Assembly (NCBI GenBank): GCA_043748015.1
Contig: JAYTOA010000193.1
Location: 1-17,759, forward strand
Direction: 5' to 3'
Length of the DNA: 17,759 nucleotides
From: JAIBBG01 sp043748015
GTDB taxonomy: Bacteria > Bacteroidota > Bacteroidia > Flavobacteriales_D > Sanyastnellaceae
The position numbers and the translations under genes were made by a program. Within the stretch, counting starts at the first letter, position 1; the number at the start of each line of letters is the position of its first letter. This document shows, piece by piece, positions 15,261 through 17,759 of this stretch. Under the pieces are notes generated by a model. It did not search any database and was not told the DNA's origin. It saw nothing but the letters and a program-made list of their open reading frames with translations.

Positions 15261-15389
15261 TCAAAACAGTAGGCGCTGGAATTCATTAGCTGGCATGGTG
15301 AGTTGCAGGGTTTGCATGAACTGGAGGTTGGTGGTTTTTTTCAGTTTATTTTTCAATTCACTGGTATCTGAAGACTTATCTATCCAAGA
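15261..15389 (-). pseudogene. Possible C-terminal gene fragment
   Basis: From just after an in-frame TAA (15390-15392) to a TGA (15261-15263) the minus strand reads 42 codons: SWIDKSSDTSELKNKLKK, then TTNLQFMQTLQLTMPANEF and QRLLF. The composition (an amphipathic lysine-rich helix followed by a mixed segment) looks like a protein C-terminus, yet there is no ATG before residue 28 and the frame is closed upstream. I do not recognise the family. Chance cannot be excluded for so short a frame. Confidence 0.25.
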
Positions 15390-15417
15390 TTAATGATTTT
15401 TTTTTCCAGCGGACAAA

Positions 15418-15876
15418 TTATTTTTCTTGAATGATTCGGCCGCATTCATTTAGTCTGCCAATAAGATTTTGTACTTCCCTCCTTATTGATTTACCACAAT
15501 AGGAATGCAGTACAAGTACATTAAAGTCCTTATCAAGAACAATAACTCTATTCTGAGAGTGTATAGAGGTTATGTAGCGATAATAAATAACCAAATTATT
15601 TCCATGCATAAAAACCATTTGGATATTTCTTATCGGTTTTGAATGAAATCCTCCAAAATGCTATCTTTTAAAAAAGTAAACACCACTGCCAAGAATTTCC
15701 TCAATTTTCTCCTTGTAATCGCCTGGCAATGTTCTGGAATTGTAGCAAACCGAAACTGAATCAAAATTGTATTTGAATGAAAGGTTTGTTGGCTGACATA
15801 TTGCCTGCCAACAAATTATTTGAAACAGGAATATCAACAGAAGTTTTTTAAAGCTTTTAGTTTCCATATAGTTCAT
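15418..15876 (-). pseudogene. Small secreted-protein gene interrupted by an in-frame TAG
   Basis: Two open frames in the same reading frame form one 152-codon unit split by a single TAG at 15661-15663. The first part (71 codons) has a signal peptide: KSFKKLLLIFLFQIICWQAICQ, cleavage probably after ICQ. It continues 'PTNLSFKYNFDSVSVCYNSRTLPGDYKEKIEEILGSGVYFFKR'. After the stop the frame runs on with HFGGFHSKPIRNIQ, then 'MVFMHGNNLVIYYRYITSIHSQNRVIVLDKDFNVLVLHSYCGKSIRREVQNLIGRLNECGRIIQEK'. TAG could derive from CAG (Gln) by one change. Elsewhere in the window TAG ends genes normally, so codon reassignment is unlikely. The start overlaps the preceding lipoprotein stop (ATGA, 15873-15876), indicating translational coupling. 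A Met at 15867 is an alternative start. Function unknown; no family recognised. Confidence 0.6.
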
Positions 15877-16874
15877 TCCAATCTGACACCCTTAACTATC
15901 TCCATTATGTCATCCATATTATCACCACTTTCACTATTGTAATTGATCCAAAGATCGGTTTGTGCATTCAACGAACAGAACGCACACCGCACGCCGCAAC
16001 TGTTCAATATATGAAAGTTCAATTCAGCAGTTTGAACCTTCAAATATTTTTCCTTGGAAATATCACAAGCAGTATCCAATCGTTTTTCATTGTGCATGCG
16101 CAGTAAATTAAGTGTGTCAGCAACCGATCCATATTGCCTTTCAGAACCAGTAGTAATTACAAATGAAATTCTTTGAGTAGAATCGGCTTTTATGATGAAA
16201 GCCTCGTAGGCATAATATCTTCCGGGTTGGTACCAACTTCTTTCAAATTTTATGCAATCAGGGATTTCAAATTCAACACTGACTTCATTGCTCACATGGC
16301 GGACACTGACTCCGTTTTTTAAATTATTCGATGACGCATAGGTCGGTACCAAACTGATTCCATTGATGAGTGTTTTCATATAGTCGATATTCTCGTCGTG
16401 ATAAAAATCAATTGAAAGATCAATCTCCTGATTCAATGCACAATAAGCAGATGTCATTCCACAACTACTAAGAACATGAAATGTCAAAGAATCCCTTTGT
16501 AGTATAAAATAATTAGCGGTATCAACGCCACATTCAACACCTTGCATCCGTTCAATCCTGTAACTCAACAATTGGAATGTGTTCATGTCGGTTCTAACAA
16601 ACCTCTCATCTTTCACATTCCAACTTAAATTTATGTTCATCACAGTATCTCCATTAGCAATGCTCGCTTCATAGGCATAAATATTCGCTTCACCATTCGA
16701 CGTTCTTTCCAACCTTACGCATTGAGGCAAATTCACTGACATCATTATTTCAGGGCTGGCGAAATTTAAAATGTATCCGGAAGAGGTATATCCACACTCT
16801 CGATGCACTTCTCCACATGAATTGAGAATAAGTGATATTGATAGAAGTAGAAAATCGATCCGATATTTACTCAT
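15873..16874 (-). CDS. Lipoprotein with two tandem four-cysteine domains (immunity candidate)
   Basis: This 333-residue protein has a lipoprotein signal (SISLILNSC, Cys20). After a short linker it consists of two copies of one domain, about 33-176 and 189-333. Cysteines 52, 115, 138 and 145 recur at 207, 270, 293 and 300, and the AYEA tetrapeptide at 67 recurs at 222, each exactly 155 residues apart. Shared text includes 'C+..ER', 'SCG......C.LN...DL.I' and a closing 'G+.L'. Four conserved cysteines per copy suggest two disulfides and a periplasmic or surface place. I recognise no family. It starts eight bases after the stop of the toxin-like fragment and overlaps the next gene by ATGA, so the three form one transcript unit. 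By position it is a candidate immunity protein; this is inference. Confidence 0.85.
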   Translation of the reverse strand: MSKYRIDFLLLSISLILNSCGEVHRECGYTSSGYILNFASPEIMMSVNLPQCVRLERTSNGEANIYAYEASIANGDTVMNINLSWNVKDERFVRTDMNTFQLLSYRIERMQGVECGVDTANYFILQRDSLTFHVLSSCGMTSAYCALNQEIDLSIDFYHDENIDYMKTLINGISLVPTYASSNNLKNGVSVRHVSNEVSVEFEIPDCIKFERSWYQPGRYYAYEAFIIKADSTQRISFVITTGSERQYGSVADTLNLLRMHNEKRLDTACDISKEKYLKVQTAELNFHILNSCGVRCAFCSLNAQTDLWINYNSESGDNMDDIMEIVKGVRLE

Positions 16875-16882
16875 AAGCTATG

Positions 16883-17759
16883 TTATTTAGATTGGATAAA
16901 ACGGTCCATGATTAACTTCATAAATTTATCGCCCTGCGGCAATTTCCATAAGCTTTCAAAAGAATGTTGATTGAAGTAGTCTCTAAATTGAGATGGAACA
17001 CCCATAATCCTCGAACTATTGTCATCATGATTAAGACCTGCTAAATGACCGGTACCATGCACAACTATTAGACTAGCGGTTTTTGTAACGAAGTCTGCTT
17101 CATCATTTAGATTAATTCGCGAGCCGAAGCCGCTAAGAGCAGACGCATCAATAGCAATAATTTCGCCGCCCAGTGGAGGTGAACCAATGTAAGGCCCATC
17201 GTTATTCTCGGATCTTTCAGGATGGTCGATCCCTCCCTTCCAATAATCTTTTGGGTTATCAAGTTTGTCAGCAAATTCCGGATCCAATTCCCGCCGAATG
17301 AAAGCCGAAGCATCGTCTCTGTTCCCTCCAAAAACAGCTATTCCTGACGTCTTGGAAAGTTGATTGATGTCAAAATACTCCGGATTTCCTTTCCAAAGTT
17401 CTATACGTACATTATTCAATTTCATATCAGAAAAATTTCGTTGAACTTGTTTTGCAATCCTTCCTGCAGTAGTGCCTTGACTTGTTAATTGTTTCAACGC
17501 ATCCGGTGTAATCAATAAATATATTGTGTTTGGATTTGAGCATGATCGATTATTGCCGGTTTTTTGTGATTGACATGACTTGCCACAGGACGATGAGGTC
17601 ATATCACCTCGAACGAATTCCCCAGTATTGGCGTAGGATATACTAGCACCAATGGAAGCTCTTCCCTGATTGGCTAGCGACGCAACACTTTTTATAGAAT
17701 TCGCTGTCGTGCCAATGGAGATTGCTCCGCTCACTACATTTCCAATGGCGCCGCCAATG
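16883..17759 (-). CDS. C-terminal part of a large protein with a degenerate metzincin-like domain (partial)
   Basis: The frame is open to the window edge, so the start lies outside; GTG at 17734 is only the first possible internal codon. The visible N-terminal part is glycine-rich (IGGAIGNVVSGAISIG), like the linker after the core of Rhs and other polymorphic toxins. Numbering from 17734: a Cys cluster lies at 50-65, then 'TIYLLITPDALKQLTSQGTTAGRIAKQVQRNFSDMKLNNVRIEL' (70-112), resembling the first strands and helix of metzincin peptidases. 'LIVVHGTGHLAGLNHDD' holds the three zinc-ligand histidines (226, 230, 236) of HExxHxxGxxH, and 'RIMG' gives a Met-turn (Met244). The catalytic Glu is Gly227. 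A toxin tip is inferred from architecture and downstream genes; a non-catalytic zinc-binding domain is an alternative. Confidence 0.75.
   Translation of the reverse strand, partial: IGGAIGNVVSGAISIGTTANSIKSVASLANQGRASIGASISYANTGEFVRGDMTSSSCGKSCQSQKTGNNRSCSNPNTIYLLITPDALKQLTSQGTTAGRIAKQVQRNFSDMKLNNVRIELWKGNPEYFDINQLSKTSGIAVFGGNRDDASAFIRRELDPEFADKLDNPKDYWKGGIDHPERSENNDGPYIGSPPLGGEIIAIDASALSGFGSRINLNDEADFVTKTASLIVVHGTGHLAGLNHDDNSSRIMGVPSQFRDYFNQHSFESLWKLPQGDKFMKLIMDRFIQSK

Larger units (their letters stand above)
14847..15417. other. 571-base stretch with no confident gene
   Basis: No recognisable gene, RNA or terminator fills this interval between the T9SS protein and the broken small gene. 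It holds an eight-base inverted repeat (ATCACATT 14889-14896, AATGTGAT 14924-14931) without a T-tract, a pair of overlapping opposite-strand open frames (14897-15238) and a promoterless open fragment (15261-15389). A polyT/polyA tract lies near 15395. The mixture suggests decayed genes or remains of an insertion. Confidence 0.6.

Noticed and set aside
15661..15663. TAG as a reassigned sense codon
   Set aside because: TAG ends several well-defined genes here (4854-4856, 6415-6417, 9716-9718, 9704-9706), so the code appears standard.
1..17759. tRNA, rRNA, tmRNA, CRISPR array or complete insertion sequence
   Set aside because: No T-loop, conserved RNA core, regularly spaced repeats or transposase was found on either strand by eye.

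Overview
This window looks like chromosomal DNA from a member of the Bacteroidota, probably uncultured or poorly characterised. Four things point there: a secreted protein with a C-terminal type IX secretion (T9SS) sorting domain, a TamL-type lipoprotein Omp85, an almost complete lack of Shine-Dalgarno sequences, and several upstream boxes resembling the Bacteroidota promoter (TTG about 20 nt upstream of TAnnTTTG). No tRNA, rRNA, CRISPR array or intact transposase is visible.

Layout. At 153-884 (-) lies an orphan secreted protein or lipoprotein. At 1027-3131 (-) is a tight block: a PhnP-like metallo-beta-lactamase (MBL) hydrolase, an LpxL-like acyltransferase whose ATG directly follows the hydrolase stop, and ribosomal protein L19, which ends in a textbook terminator. 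Divergent from it at 3378-4856 (+) is a 492-residue conserved protein of unassigned function. At 4885-6205 (-) an AHSA1-type SRPBCC protein follows a YtnP/lactonase-like MBL hydrolase. A 177-bp element bounded by imperfect inverted repeats separates these from tamL (6415-8913, -), which is divergent from a TrmH/SpoU rRNA methyltransferase. At 9704-11381 (-) a small DUF551-like gene, a PaaG-like isomerase and the biotin transporter BioY form a probable operon. At 11541-14846 (+) is a 1101-residue T9SS-exported multidomain protein. About 570 bases without a confident gene follow, apparently holding gene debris.

The right end (15418-17759, -) is the accessory part. A glycine-rich C-terminal fragment enters from beyond the window and ends in a metzincin-like zinc motif whose catalytic glutamate is replaced by glycine (HGTGHLAGLNH). 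Eight bases later comes a lipoprotein made of two copies of a four-cysteine domain at an exact 155-residue offset. It overlaps by ATGA a small secreted-protein gene broken by one in-frame TAG. This resembles the C-terminal tip, immunity gene and decaying extra gene of a polymorphic-toxin locus. That reading is inference, and it is the most interesting thing here.

The rest is mostly housekeeping and envelope biology: translation (L19, 2'-O-methyltransferase), outer-membrane biogenesis (LpxL-like, TamL), biotin uptake and acyl-CoA metabolism. Non-ATG starts (GTG, TTG) are unusually frequent.
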